A stretch of 64,000 nt of DNA, taken from Acanthornis magna. Taxonomy: Eukaryota > Chordata > Aves > Passeriformes > Acanthizidae. The translations under genes were made by a program, and so were the position numbers. Below are positions 12,331 to 25,983 of this stretch, one piece after another. A model generated the notes under the pieces. The model did not search any database, was not told the DNA's origin, and was given only the letters and a program-made list of their open reading frames with translations. Numbering within the stretch: the first letter of the stretch is position 1; each line of letters opens with the position of its first letter. The DNA is taken from NCBI GenBank assembly GCA_036785705.1, contig JAWUZG010000052.1, positions 1,922,001-1,986,000 on the forward strand. The letters are read 5' to 3'.

Positions 12331-15300
12331 CCAAAAAAGGTGAGTGGTATTAAACTTGCAAACTACAACAAAGATTTTCTTTATCCTTCTAGGAGATAAG
12401 AGAGACGTTTGGCCTCTGAAAATGTTCATTGAGTAGGAGATAGGGCTTTTCAAGTATCCTAATTGATAGATTTGTAATTAGCAAGCTTTGCAGCAGGAAA
12501 AAAATCATTGCATGATGACTAGATTACAAACCCTGTTCTTTCATCCTGCTGCTTGTGATTTTGCAATGTCTCTGATTGTAGCTCCTCTGACATTTGCATA
12601 TCTTCCTAAGCATTTGAGGTGCATGCTGATTTCATGTTTTGTCTCCTTTTGATGTGTTGCAGGTGCTTGTCAGTGACTACCAGACTTTCTATTAGTGTCA
12701 GCTTTTATTTTATTGAAATATTTGTGCGGAATAATACCTCACCTAAGCATAACACGAGTCCAGCTTAATCCAACTGTGTGGAAAGACTTACAGAGGGCAC
12801 TGAATGCACTGTAGAAGAGAGGTGTTTTGGTCTGATCATTACAGCTAGATGGGTAGGGAATTTTTTTTACTGCATACAGTGCAAGGGGGAGATTTTAAGA
12901 GCAGTTTTGCACCCATTTGTATTCAGCAGGTTATCTGTGCATATGATTGATGTAGCCTCCCTTTTTCCCTCAGTTGCTGCCTTTGCCTCATGATTAACAC
13001 CAATCTAGTATCTTGTCACGACTGAGGTATCCGTGGGACTTCAGAGCGACAGATGCCCCCATGGCAAATACACTCAGCAGTGACTGGAGCTAAAAGCTCA
13101 GACTGCAAAAATGGGATGTGTTGACAGCTGTGGAAAGGTATCCTAGTGTACCATGTGCAATTTGGTTATTTGATCTTGTGCTTTGAGGTAAGATTTTGGG
13201 CTGGTGACTTAAGAATATTACTCCAACTCATTATTTGTCAGCTTTCTTCACTTCTGGAACCTGCGTTTCTTCACCAACACTGATGATAAGATCAAAATAT
13301 CCAACCACTTGATGTATGAAGCTTTATCAATTCAGGTGTTTGTAGAAATTTAGGATCTTTCCATGATGATACTTGTAGAAAATGACTAGCAGGTGTGTAA
13401 GATTATTTTCACAGAACTGTAAGTACAGCAGGCATCACATACTATTTTTTAATGTTTCTTTCATCCTATACTCTATTCGCTCATTTTTATTTGTTATTTT
13501 AGGGCTCAGTTCTGCAATGACAAATAGATAGGCAAATCACTAAGACAAAATTCCTGCAGAATGACCCCTTTTGGGACAGGGAAACTCGGTTCAGCATGAT
13601 GGTAAGCGGGCATTTATATAACATAAAGGCATCTGTGTAAAAGAAATGCTTCACTATGATTGGAAAAAAAAAGATTAAGAAAAGCATTCTCAAAAATTTG
13701 ATTGCCTAGCTTATATCATAAGAACTGTTGCTAGCATAATGTTCAGTTTAGAGGAGTCATGAAAGCACTCAAGTTCCCTTATTTCTATCTATATCTATTT
13801 GACTGATAACACGGAACAAAATATGAACTACAAACACCCAGCACTATATTTTGTAGCTTTCCTCAGTCTCAAACAGGTTTTAAGATATCAACAGCACTGG
13901 GTCTTCAAAAAGGAATGAGATTAAAGTCACCTGCAGCCATCTCAAACTCTAGTATGTACATATGGGGGGGGACCACAGTAATAAATTACACACATATTTT
14001 GATACTGTATTCAGTAGCCAATGGTAATTGGAGGCAAAATTGGATGCAATTGGATACAAAATACCATTATATTTTCACTGTTTCCATATTTTTTGAGGTT
14101 TTTATTTTGAGTTATTTATTTTTCTATGTGTGATGGGTAGCTACAAAGACACTGATTTCACACACAAGTATAGCTGGAAATCTGATGTGCCTTTTTTATT
14201 TATTTTTAATAGCAATTCATTTCAGCAACCACAGTGAGGGCACATGTTTTATAAAGCCTGGCATTATCTGATTATTATTTTTTAGATTAAAAAAAAGTCA
14301 TTCAGGATTTTGAGAGATTTTTCTTGAACTTCAATAACAAGTTGCATTCAAATCAGCAGTTCAAATCAGCAATCACTTTTAAGAATATTATTTGGCTGTT
14401 TTTTTTTAAATTGTGTCTCCTGGCCACAATGGAGAGTGTATTTACTTATAATTATGTCATTTTTGTTACTAACCAAGTAGATGACACTGAATATTCATAT
14501 TTCCAATGTAAAACCAACCTCCAGAAATTATAAGTAATACCTAAATCTCTTTTATTTTAGTAGTGATAACAGATATACTAGAAATATGGCATCTTTATAA
14601 GAAATGGCTAAATTTGCAAGAACAGGTTTATGTATTTTTCCTGAGGAAACTCTCCATGATACAAAAATAAACCCTTGCTTTTTTTATGCGCTGCATTAAT
14701 AACTGCACCTAGAAATAATACAGACAGTTGTGGTAGCATATACATCACGCAAACTCATTTATAAACAAATCTAACTTTATATATGAGAATAACAACAAAA
14801 GGGAGGTCTTTTGCAAGATAATTCATTTTTATAGAGGAAATGGCTCAGCTGCACTTGACAGTTTTTTTGAAAACAAAAGAATTAGACTTTGACCAGCAGC
14901 TCAACAGGGATTTTTGGCAAGGATGGTTTTATCATTTGTAAGGGCCAACTACTCCCTCTGCCACACACACTACACAAGGAGCAATAAATGAGTTGGGGAG
15001 GGCTTTTATTTGCAGGGAGAAATGACAGTGCCAGGATCACTGAATTTCTAAAAAGACGAAGATAAACAGTGTTCTTCTTTGCCCCTGCTTTAACGTGCTG
15101 ACATGCCAACGTCATTTTAACAGATTAACAAAGTACTGTTCGCAGAGACTGAACCTGCCTTTTACATGCTCAGTGGTACATTTGCAAACACCCACTCCTA
15201 GCATTCCCCTTCATTTCCTTGTAGAATGTAATCTTGCACAGATACAGTAAATTTGATGGACAACTTATGCTGGATTCTCTCCGTAATGGGGTATTGCATC

Positions 15301-17344
15301 TGCCGGCAAGATTCAGAGTATTACAATCTGTTATCCTGCATCTCACAGGGAATCATTATGCCACAGAGATACTTTCACAGTTTGTACTACTCGTAGTGTC
15401 TTGAAGTAACATTTTGGTCCTTTCTCCTCATTGGACTGACCCATGCTCATCACTTCCTTGTTATTTTCCTTCTGACATTTCCCCTTCCATTTTGCTTCCC
15501 TGTGGGTACTTTGCTCTGGAGCTACTGACCTTTTACAGATATTGCTGTCTCTATATTTTCATTCTAAAATGACATGTATGAATGAGGTTCACAGCCATAT
15601 TCAAGAGTAAATTCATAGCCTGCCTTATTATTGACAACCACAATACAATACAAAAAACCTCCAACAAGGTTTAACTTAGACATGTTGCCACTCATCTCTC
15701 TGGTTTGGACTCAGTCCTCTGAGACACAAAATCATCATAATACTATTTAATGATGAACTTTGGGTACTGGGTTTGAGTGTCTTGTCCAATAACACAGAAA
15801 TGTTCCTTGCAAAACCATGGTTAATATTCAGAGATGTGTGACCTTTGGTTTTGCAGTCAGATAAAACTTGACTGCTGTTTCTTCCTATCTAAGATTACAA
15901 AGGTAAGGAAATAAGGAGATAAGGTAAACTGTGTATTCATGCTTATTTCCATCTCCCAAACAGAATCTGAGAAGTACTTAAAATGCAATTATTTGGTTCA
16001 GATATTCTGTCCAGGAAAATGTTTCCACAAGCGTTTTACAGACTTACTGTAAATAATACAATCACACGCTTCAATCATAAATAAGCAAGGAGGAGCAGGA
16101 GAGAGAGAACTGAGGCATAAACAAAGATTTAAAGACTGCTGCTGAATCTACAAGACAGCAGAATGCAGAGTGGTTGCTCCAGGTGACAGAGGAGAAACCA
16201 GGTCTACCAAGAATGACAATGCTGGGTGAAAAAGGGAATGGAGAAACTGGAAGTGTGAGACAGAAAAAAAAGTGTGAACTCCTGTGCAGGACCTTCTGGC
16301 AGCTCTGTTTGGAGGGGGGTTTTGTGGAGGGGGGATTTTTGCAGGTTGTATTCTACTTTTTAACCACGTCTTAAAAGAATATGCAAGACCACAATGTCTT
16401 TTTTTTTTTTTGTAGTTGGTTGTGAAGGTGGGTCATTTCACAGTAAAAAACGAAAAAGTTATTTTGAGTACACTCTAGTGCTGTGAACATGTTTCTTGTT
16501 ATAGAGGAAGAAAACAAGGATCAGCAGACCACATCTGGACAAAAAGAAAGAAATGTGTTCATCACTTTGTTTAGTAAAGGATACTGAATGGTATCCAGAG
16601 AGTTGTCTCTTACTGTGCTTCTGGTGATGGACATGGGCAAAGAATCTTTGGAGAACAAGATGGGAAAAATGGGTGGCTGTTCTCAGGGGGTCCCCATAAG
16701 GGAAGCAGGAAGACTTGCTCAGGAAAGGGATAAATGTGCATAAATACACAACAGTAGCTCCTGATGAAACTAGGTAGTTTCAAGAAGAGAGGAAAGCTGG
16801 TCTATTATTATAGTATATATATAATTTTTGTATATATACATATATAATTTATATTATAGTGTTCACTAAACACTAATCATCATTGCATTACCACCACTAG
16901 ACATCAAATGTCATTAGTGTCTGTCTGAGAGTGATCCTTGGTTCAGACCCCTACTGAAACATAACAGCCCATGTTTGTGAAGAGAATAGCTGGATGCAAT
17001 CTGCCTGTGGTCCCAGATGCGTAATAAATCCTGAACCACACCCAGAAACAGTTTGGGAACAAGAGTGTGCTTAGATCCCAGTCTGACAGTTGTATCCTAG
17101 GACAGATGAAATGCAGTGCCTAGGAATGTTTCTCCATTTCAGGTTTGTTTGTATACATGTGGCTGTCATGATCAGACCCCATGTAAGCCATTTGAAAGCA
17201 TGTCCTCTGCTAGCTCAGAACCAGTTACCTACATGGATTGCAATATCCTTTTAAGATTTTCTATGGCAGGAGCCAGGTGTTATCTACTGATCTTGGACCA
17301 CGACACTGAGAATTACAGACTTTCATCTTCTACACACCATCAAT
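12331..17344. other. Unannotated AT-rich non-coding DNA
   Basis: Five kilobases without a recognisable gene. Visible simple features are a T13 tract (16399-16411) and an AT-alternating stretch with imperfect inverted symmetry at about 16803-16860. Nothing else was identified. Confidence 0.5.
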
Positions 17345-17455
17345 ACTTTTCTAACCTCTGACCAGTCTCTGACTCAGTTTCTCTCTTTATGGGTGCTTGT
17401 AAAGATTAAATAATTGCTAAAAAGCCTTTTGAAGATAAGAATCATTTTAATAGCT
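17345..17455 (+). mobile_element. Possible MIR-like CORE-SINE fragment
   Basis: The order of short blocks TAACCTCTGA, CTGACTCAGTTTCTCTCTTT, TGTAAAGATTAAATAATTG and CTTTTGAAGATAAGAA follows the order seen in MIR-type SINEs (the acctctctgtgcctcagttt region, then the region before the tail). Divergence is very high, so this is tentative; chance similarity cannot be excluded without an alignment. Confidence 0.4.
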
Positions 17456-20400
17456 GTGCACAATTATCTTTTCTTATTTTGAGTAGAATTGATGCCTCTC
17501 TGTCTAAAAGTCTGCTAAATGAACCTGGTTACAGCCAGGAACATCTTGGTCCAATGTCAACCTTTCGTTTAACTGAAAAATATGAAAAAAAAAAAGAAAA
17601 AGTGTCAAACTCAATTTTGGTAACCATTACACATAATGATTTTGAGATTTTTGTCATAATTAAGCCTTCATAAAAATGTGAAATATTGAGATATAAGTTT
17701 GATATTTAAATTAAGTTTTGAAAAGGCTCCAGATAATATATCCTGAAAATTTCATGAAAATATCTTATAGACTTCTGGCCACAGTTGACTTTTAGAAGCC
17801 ATAATTTTTCCTTAGATGACAGCCTTTTCTATGTCTTCCTTGACTTTTTTGTCCTTTAGTTTCCCATTTATCTGCCTGTCTCAGCTCTGTCATCTCTTGG
17901 CTACACCACAACATTTTCCTACTGAATCCTTCAAAGCCTGGAGGTGCAATATGGAATAAGAGTTACTGCTTTCCCTTGTCTCTGGCTCTGTGATTGTCAC
18001 TCTTCACTTTGCTTTCAGGGCTGGAAATTCCAAGATTTGCTCTTGACTCTGAGGTTATTTTTTTTCCTCTCACAGCTTTCCAGCCTGTTTCCATGCATAG
18101 AGCTTTCTCTGGAGTGCTGCCAGAAGTTATCTTTATCCCATCACCCCCCTGCTGTTGCCAAAACCCTTACTCATATGCCAATTGCAATTCAGTCATTTAT
18201 AATCTCTCTTAATTTCTTGTAGGTGCATTTTGCAAAGCGATGCCAAGCTACTGTCAAAGAACAACCATTTCCAATCCATAAGCACCATCTCTGCTATCCC
18301 CACAATCTTATAGCCACCCTCTTGCTGTCACACAATAACCAGACTCTACACTGATTAGAATGCAAGAATCAGACACAAGGGTTAAACAGGGGTAATGAAA
18401 GGAACATTTTGATCAATCACCAAACTAGAGGACTTTATGCCTTCATAACTATAAGTTTCTTATCATACCCACAAGTCAGTTGTTACAGTCATGAAGTCAT
18501 AGCCAGCTTGGGTCAATACGTCCTTCTAGAAGACATTTTCAGTTCAAATCTATATATCACACTTTAAAACCACAACAAAAATCTTCCTCAAGCTGAAAAT
18601 GGGCATTAAAAATAGCAATGCCCGATGCTGAGATCATCACAGTGTCTGACACTACCTGCCACCTGGTGGAAAGGTTTCTTAGTTGCACTTTTCCCTTGAC
18701 TGAGTTGGCTAAAGAATTTCTGGGAGAATCCCTGGTTTTTTAATGTGCAGTGCAACCCAGAAAGGCTAGATAGTAACTAGCTGAGAAAGGCTACAACTAA
18801 CTTGCTTAATTGCCTTCCAGACATTGCAGTTGGGACCCCATGACAACACAAACTGGGAAATCTGCTCAAGATAACTCTGATGGTTACTCACAGTAGGCTT
18901 CATGGTGCCACTGCTACCCTGAAGCCTGGATTGTCTTAAAGATGGCTTGAGCCTGTTTCCATAAGTCAGTCACTGCCTTTTGGACTTACTATAAATCTGT
19001 CTTGTACTAATTTAAAACAGATTGTCCTGTGGCTGTTTGAATTGTGACAACAGTGGGTGTTATGTCCTTATTGATTTGAGCACTGTTGTTCACTCTGTTT
19101 GTGCTCTATTCCATGAAATGGGAAGGCTGGCAATGTGAGTGAAGGCCCTTTTCTGTCCATAGGGTAGATTCTCTTCCGTACTTGCTCCACACTAAATACC
19201 ACGGTGAACAATTGCCACTGCTATGAAAGATGCTGTGTAAAGAGGAAGGTCTATTGAGAATGAAGGTCACGCTCCATCTTGAAAAGTTGACTTCAGGCCT
19301 TCAGGCAGATGAGGGGCTTAGAGATTTCAGGCTCCAGTTACTATGTTCCATTATGTCTAAAAAAAGATTTTGTAGCTGATTGTGAGCCATACAGATATGA
19401 GAGATACAGCTTGAGGCAAGGGCATTTTTAGTTTCTGGATTGTGGTAAGGACTTTTTTAGCAACATGCTAAATATACAAATTCTGCATTTCATCCAGTAA
19501 CTCCTCAAGGTAAAACATACAAGTTATTCTGAGAGCAGATTCAAAACCTCAGGATGAAGATTTCTCAGGTAAGTATTGCCTATCTTTGGGATGCAAAGCT
19601 GTGTTTCATCTTGCCTTCTTTTATTTGACTTATTGCATTCCTGACTGCACTGTGGTACAGATTAAACAGCACAGATAGAAGTTGTCCCTCTTCCCACATC
19701 AGTCCAAACTCAGTTTTATCTCTAACCTACCTAAAATTAATGCTCCCTTTTGGACTGGAAGGTCCTGAGATTTGTTTTGCAAGGGAAATCCCTAAGCCAT
19801 AATGAAAAGTATGAGAAACACCTTTTCTTCTTGGTCTCACACTACTACTACTACTACTGGCACTAATGTGATGGTGACAGTAATAACTACTACTACTAAA
19901 AGTTTCTTGATTTTGTATCTGAATCACTGGAAAACTTAGTGCTTTTAGTTCTTCAGTGGCTGAAGAACACTGTTGTACTGTCTGTATTTCAGATATTTAG
20001 ACAAATTGGTGAATAAAGAACTGCTTACAAAGTAACTCAAGGAAGCTCCTAAATTTGACTGAATTCCAGAATTTCACTTCAGTTGACATCATGGGCGCTT
20101 GAAATCATCTTGCCAGATGGAGTAGTCAAGTCTGTAAGTATTAAAATAATTGATAGACATAGGAATCTTAAAAAATATCTGTTTCCACTGAGACTTATGA
20201 ATCCAAATTAAAATTATGAATCCCATGGAAGTTCTGGGCTCAAAGTGGTGGGAATGATGCGCTGAACAGCAGAATTGGATCTTGACTTGAGTTTGAGGCC
20301 AGAGGCATAACAAGCTACCTCCTTCCCCAGAAACTTTCTGAGGTGAAAACACTCAAAGTCTGTCACAACACAGCAACACATAAGATAAAAGCAAGGCTTT

Positions 20401-23149
20401 TTTTATGTTGCACCCACTCAAATGTCAGTCAGGGAGCCTCTTGTGAAACAGTTCTATCATCCTACACTGAAAAGAGGTGTCAGGTAGCAGTACCTTGAAA
20501 CAAAGAGTTGTTCATTTTTTTCAGCCAGTTTCCTTGATTGTGAACAAACAGAAAACCTTCTTAATTTCTGATTTGTCGCAACAATACTACAAGTAAAATA
20601 AAAATTTTCCTCTTCAGCCTGTCAATGTTAAAATATTTGTAAGATTATTTATGTGACAAAGTGAAGCTCTCTAGCTTGAATGTTCCTCAGCTGAGATATA
20701 TGTAATCTATGCTTCCTTTGTATTTTCATTTCTGGGGGAAAGAAAAGAAGAAAAGAAGCTTATATGAAAAAAATATTCCACAAGCAATTTACAGTTTTAC
20801 CTAGAACTGCCCTATCTTGGCTATCATTATAAATATCTATCGGCTAAAGAGATTTATTTTTTATCAGCACAAAGGGATAAATGTCTATATGGGTAATCAC
20901 TGTGAGAAGTAAAATTTGCTCCCCAATTTCATCTGGGTTCACTTAGTTTAAACTGTCCCTACAACTTAAATTATATTTTTATTGATGTTTAAAACTCTTA
21001 TCAGAGAAACAAAAAAGGAAGAAGGAACACTCAAATAAATTCATCTTGATAGAAGTTCCATGAAGGCTTTTTGTCTGATTGGTAAATCTGACCAATCAAA
21101 CATCTGACCATCTTCGCTTGCCTCTTTACATAACCTTACTCAGGGGATGGCCTAAATTACTCCTCTTACTTCGTAGCTGGTTTAAATTTATCATTTCCAT
21201 GCTGCATTTAAGGCTAAGTGCCTTACTTTCTTCTGTCGTCTTGAACTCAGATTCTTCAAAAGCTAGGATAATTTAGTATTATTTTTTCATGTCAATTAAG
21301 CATTCAGGAAAATGCCTAATGGTGTAATATGGGCATTTTTCTGCCATGGATGCAAACTGAGGTCTTGGGAGTGCAAGTTTACACCTTTAATCTTCCTGGA
21401 AGGACAGTTTATTTCCCTGTCAAAAGAGCTGTGTGCACCACCACTGGCAAAACCAAAAGCTCCAAGTAGACACAGGCAGATTTTCCCTTGTCTTTATCGT
21501 GCTTGTGCAGGTACAAATTTACAGTAAGATGTTCACAGCAGTGTACCTTCAGTACACAAATGGAAAACTCTAAAAAAAAATGAAATGAGGGAGATGCCTA
21601 CTGAAAATGAAAGTTTTCAGAGGTATGTGTTAGCTTCCATTGACTTTTCAAAGTAGTTAACCTCTGCAGAAAGATTGGGTTGCTACTTCATTTGCATTGT
21701 TATCTAAAGTTCACCTGAACCTCTGAAACTTTACATAATAAAGGAAAAGAGGAGAGATACAAGAAACAGAAATGCAGAGAATGTGTCTTGCAACTATGAT
21801 AAACAGGAAAGAGCAGTAAATAAATTTTAAAATTCCATGGTAAGTGGTTTCTCTACTTATTCAGGAAGCCAACAATTGTAGAACCAGGCAGGTTGTCAAG
21901 CTGTATTTAAGGCTGAAGAGATGAAATCAAAGCAAAGCTGAGTGTGACTCAGGTCTTTGTGTACGGGATGACAGAAATAAAGAAGCAAAAGATCACAGAA
22001 GAAAGAAGTGCTTGATCTTCAGGAATGATGGATGACAACAAATAGAAAGGAGGACTTTCACACTGAAGTCAATAGAACTACCTGCACCTTGAAAAATTAA
22101 GTCAAGGAAGAGAGAAACTCTGGGGAAAATCTGCAGATGTTGATGTCCTAAAGGAGAAGAAAGCAGGAAGGACAAGAACAGAGAAAATTAAAACAGAGGA
22201 AAATGCAGAATTGAAGACAAGTTCAAAGTTAACTTTATTAGAGCTGCCTTGGCATTCTGCTTTCATCTCGATGAATGTTGGCCATGTATGCTAGTGCTGA
22301 ATTTCACCTACAGCCATGAAGCCTCTCCTTTTGGAGACAACTTGGAGAAAACACTGTGTTTGCATTGCATTGAGTAAATGCTAGCTCAGCAACATAACAA
22401 CAGTAAAGGCTATTGGAGGCTACTGCAGCATAGGTGATGAATGTTAATACGTTTATATTTTTGAGTGTATTGTATGATTCTCTCCATCTCAAGACAGCAT
22501 AGTGCCGTATGTTAATACTTCTCTCTCAGTCTTGTTGCATTCCTCACATCACCTCAGCTTATGAAACTGATCCAGCATGACTGAGACAGAAGAATCCTTC
22601 ACTTCCCAACCATTCATTTTGTTTTATTTCACTTAAGTGATTTCTAATTCACTGCAGGATTATGCTCCTTACCCTGTGGAGATTCATTCTCTCTGAGAGT
22701 TCCTTATGAAGAAGTATCAAAGAAAGTTATGTCCACTGAGTCACTTTTATGTACTGTTTTATTAACTTTTTCAAGGAATCTGAACAGGTCAGAAGTGTGC
22801 TTTTTTTTTTTTTTTAAGAACTCATGATCCTATTCTCCAAATACTGTTCTACTCTTTCCTTAATTAAGAATCTACCATTTCCTTGTTTCCAATTCGCACC
22901 TTAGCTGAGGTACTCTATGTTCCAATATATTCACAGGTGGGATTTCCAAATATTTAAACCAAACTTTATGGTTCTCTTTCATTTCCTCACCCAAAGATAT
23001 GATATAATTTATATACATTAAAAATGTAAAGGATCTAATTTCACAGCAGGAAAATTTCATCTTAACAGGAATTATTGGCTTGACCAATTTTTCCACTGAG
23101 AATCACTGTCTTCACTGGAGAAACATGACCTCAGATTCATACACCAACA
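17456..23149. other. Unannotated AT-rich non-coding DNA
   Basis: About 5.7 kb without a recognisable gene. It contains two short ACT/TAC trinucleotide clusters (about 19842-19858 and 19887-19898) and a T15 tract followed by AAG at 22801-22815. A canonical-looking donor (CAG/GTAAGT at about 19567-19575) has no open exon in front of it. Confidence 0.5.
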
Positions 23150-23740
23150 GATTCATAGAATGGGTGTTTGGTGGAGACTTCTGAGCTCACATTCCTGCTT
23201 GAAAGAGTGACAGTGTCCGTATGACTAGGTGTGGCACACCCTGTGACTTTGTCTAGTAGTATCCTAAAGACTTCCAAGGATAGATATTTCACAGGCTCTG
23301 TGGGTAACTTGTTCCAGTTCTCTACTATCTTCCGAGTGATTTTTTTTAAAAAACCTAATATCTGATCTGAAGCTGTTAAGCCACAGTGTGTGGCTGTTAC
23401 TCCATTATACTTTGTGTTGCCATCTTTCACTTACGGGAAGAGCCTGAGCCAATCTTCTCTGAAACTCCCCTCCATGCAGCTCTTGGTCGATGTTAGATTC
23501 ACCTATTTGACTCTGTTTTTTGGACTAAACAAGACCAAGTATTGTTGCCTGTGGACCAGCCATGTGACCTTGGCTGCTGCTGAACCTTACAACCCCACTC
23601 CACATTGCTTTTTGAGTTGGACCGAGTACCGATCTCTGTGGAATCTCACCACTGCTGGGAAGAGAATGATAGTTTACTTGGATCTGCTTGCCATACTTTT
23701 GAATATGCAATATTTCCATTTTCTGTTGAAAACACATTTA
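23150..23740 (-). mobile_element. Ancient CR1 LINE fragment, ORF2 C-terminus plus an RT piece (antisense)
   Basis: On the minus strand the frame at 23137-23430 includes WNKLPTEPVKYLSLEVFR, a decayed version of the CR1 ORF2 C-terminus (WN-LP-E-V-SLE-F pattern). A second minus-strand frame (23525-23737) contains EIPQRSVLGP at about 23618-23647, a version of the GVPQGSVLGP motif of the CR1 reverse transcriptase. Reading right to left this gives RT then C-terminus, the expected order, with material between them lost. Heavy divergence marks an old copy. It may be one deleted element or two. Confidence 0.75.
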
Positions 23741-23789
23741 ATGGCTCATATTCCACCTTGGAGACCATTGCAATGACCAAGCCCTTTTC

Positions 23790-24300
23790 AGTGGGGCTAT
23801 TACTCTGTCAGACTCTTGTCATCCTGTCCAGATGCTTAGAATTACTCTGCCGTATGTGTAGAACTTTCCACTTATTTTGCTGAATCTAATAATGTCTATG
23901 TTACATTATTCCTCAAGTTTGTCTAGGCCACTCTGGCTGGAAACTCTGACATTGCTTTTAGCCTCTCTCCAAGTTTATTGTCACCTAAAAAATTTGCTAA
24001 AGGTACACTAGATAGTTGTCAAGGTCTTTGATGAAGGTGTTGAACAGTATGGGACACAGTACTGAACCGTAGGATGCTCTGCTCATTGCTGTCAGCCAAA
24101 TGCACGATGATCTCCATTCTTCGACTCTGGTGATCCAGTCAATTTTTTCCTCACTTTAGAGTCTATTCATTGACCCTATATTTCCTTAGCTTCCAAATGA
24201 AAATTCAGTGGTAAACAATATCAGAGAAAGCTTTTGATTTGTGTGCATGAAATAAAAATGAGATTAGAACAAGATAGTTCCCTTGCATCATTTCTTATAA
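23790..24300 (-). mobile_element. Second ancient CR1 LINE fragment, RT domain (antisense)
   Basis: Minus-strand translation of about 24015-24068 reads GSVLCPILFNTFIKDLDN, a clear CR1 RT motif, and flanking DNA continues the same antisense CR1 pattern on both sides (about 23850-24235). The GVPQGSVLGP equivalent also occurs at 23618-23647, so this is not simply a continuation of the neighbouring fragment; two separate insertions, one beside or inside the other, are needed. In-frame stops show it is long dead. Confidence 0.72.
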
Positions 24301-25559
24301 GCCTCAATAGCTGACATTTCTTTTTGTTATGTTATCTCATGAAACTGTTAACTACATTCCCCAGTTTAATACCTTGAATATTGTCCAAATAAATCACCTT
24401 TTTTTTTTTTTTTTTTTCTTTTGAGAATCAGATCCTAGCCACCACAAATTCTGGGCTCTTCTCACATGCTAGCTCCTGTGGGATGATTTATGCAAGTGTC
24501 TCACTGAACAACAAGGTTAATGTAGCATGTATTCCTATGAATGTGTGCTCAGCCACTCTCAGGTATTGCAGGATATAGAGTTTGAGTTCCTCATAGAGTC
24601 CTTGGTGTCTTCTCACCCTGATCAAAACTTCCTTCCCCTTCCACTTCTGGGGCAGCAAGCAGATGCTGTTTGTAGATGGGTGTCCGCACTGGACACCTAA
24701 CACACATTCACTGAAGTCATCCCAGAGCTTTTCTTTAATGAGGACCTTATCAAAGTTTCCTTTCTACAGCCAGCCACTGAAACCTGAGACTTGGTGTCTA
24801 TTTCTCCCTCCCTGTAGATCCAGTATAGATTGATCACTTGGTTTGGAATTAGCCTGGTGAGGTTGAGGGTGGTGTGCAGTTATGAGCATGGACATACAAT
24901 AAAACTTATTCTTCTAAGTAACCACATTAAAACTTAAAACTTAAAGCTTAAAGCTCTTTTAAGCTGCACAAAAATTAAATCAGTAATTGACTAAATTGTG
25001 TCTACTTTGTTTGGTTTTTTCCTCCTAATACAAATAATTTAAACTTTTACTTAAACATAGCAGCCACATCCACTAATCTAGACAAAAAAAATTACATTGT
25101 GCTTTGCTTGCTCTCTTGGTCATACTTCTGACCTTGAAACTGTAAGCTCAACATGTGAGAGAGGCAGACACCATTTCTGATTTTCTGCAATACTGGGCAA
25201 AGTACTACTTATGCTGAACACTGAGCCCTTCCTTCAGATGTTAGGCCACATTGCTCCTAAATGGTACCAGGATTTCTGCAAAGGATGGCTCAGTTATTGA
25301 CCACTGTGTTATCCTTGTTCAGGATATTGTGCAGTTTTCTCAAGCTAAATACAATTTTACAGGAAAAAGATACCAAGACCAAATATCTGAAACCAAACTA
25401 GATTTTTCCAAGAACTTTTATACGTGTGCAAATGTTGGTAGATCTCACACCCATTTTAATAAGCTGCCTAGCATGTAACAGCTGACAAACTATGACCATC
25501 ACTCATCCTCCACCAAAATAAAGGCATGGAAATATGAAGTAAAGAAAAACAAAGAGATT
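24301..25559. other. Unannotated non-coding DNA with a T19 tract
   Basis: A T19 tract lies at 24399-24417. The minus-strand 71-codon frame at 24488-24703 has no recognised domain. A short run of AAAACTTAAAACTTAAAGCTTAAAGC near 24930-24955 is a small imperfect tandem repeat. No gene recognised. Confidence 0.5.
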
Positions 25560-25983
25560 ATTATTGGGATGAAACAGCTCTCCTGTGAGGAAAGACTGAG
25601 TCAGAGTTGCTCAGCCTGGAGAACAGAAAACTCTGGGAACATTGTATAGGACCTTCCAGTACCTAAAGAGTCTACAAGAGTGCTGGAGAGGGACTTCTGT
25701 GCAGGACGTAGTGAAAGGAAAAGGGGTAATGACTTTAAACTATAAAAGGTTATGTTTAGGCTGAATATCAGGAAGAAATCCTGCACTGTGAGGATGGTGA
25801 GATACTGGCAAAAGTTGCCCAGACAAGCTGTGGATGCCCCATCCCTGGAAGTGTTTGAGGCCAGGTTGGATAGGGCTTAGAGAAACCTGGTCTAGCAGAA
25901 GGTGTCCCTGTCCATGGCGGGGGTTGGAGCTGGGTGATCTTTAAGGTGACTTCCAACACAAAACCTTCTATGATTCTATAAAG
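25560..25983 (+). mobile_element. CR1 LINE 3' portion (sense)
   Basis: The plus strand shows the end of CR1 ORF2 and the 3' tail in order: CTCAGCCTGGAGAA near 25611, the block around AGGCTGAATATCAGGAAGAA, GATGCCCCATCCCTGGAAGT, the TTGGAGCTGGGTGATCTTTA tail and a terminal TTCTATGATTCTATA ending near 25980. Indels break every frame. Minus-strand frames here are shadows of the element. Confidence 0.94.

Noticed and set aside
12046..12399. 117-codon plus-strand frame
   Set aside because: It is antisense to a CR1 3' tail; similar frames occur in most antisense CR1 copies.
16803..16860. AT-rich stretch with imperfect inverted symmetry, possible hairpin
   Set aside because: The symmetry is poor and expected for AT-alternating low-complexity DNA.
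19497..19570. Exon-like segment with a CATCCAG acceptor and a CAG/GTAAGT donor
   Set aside because: All three frames contain stops, so it cannot be an internal coding exon; a non-coding exon cannot be judged from sequence alone.
23390..23776. 128-codon plus-strand frame, the longest in the window
   Set aside because: It runs antisense to decayed CR1 ORF2 pieces and shows no domain; its length is explained by the element's composition.
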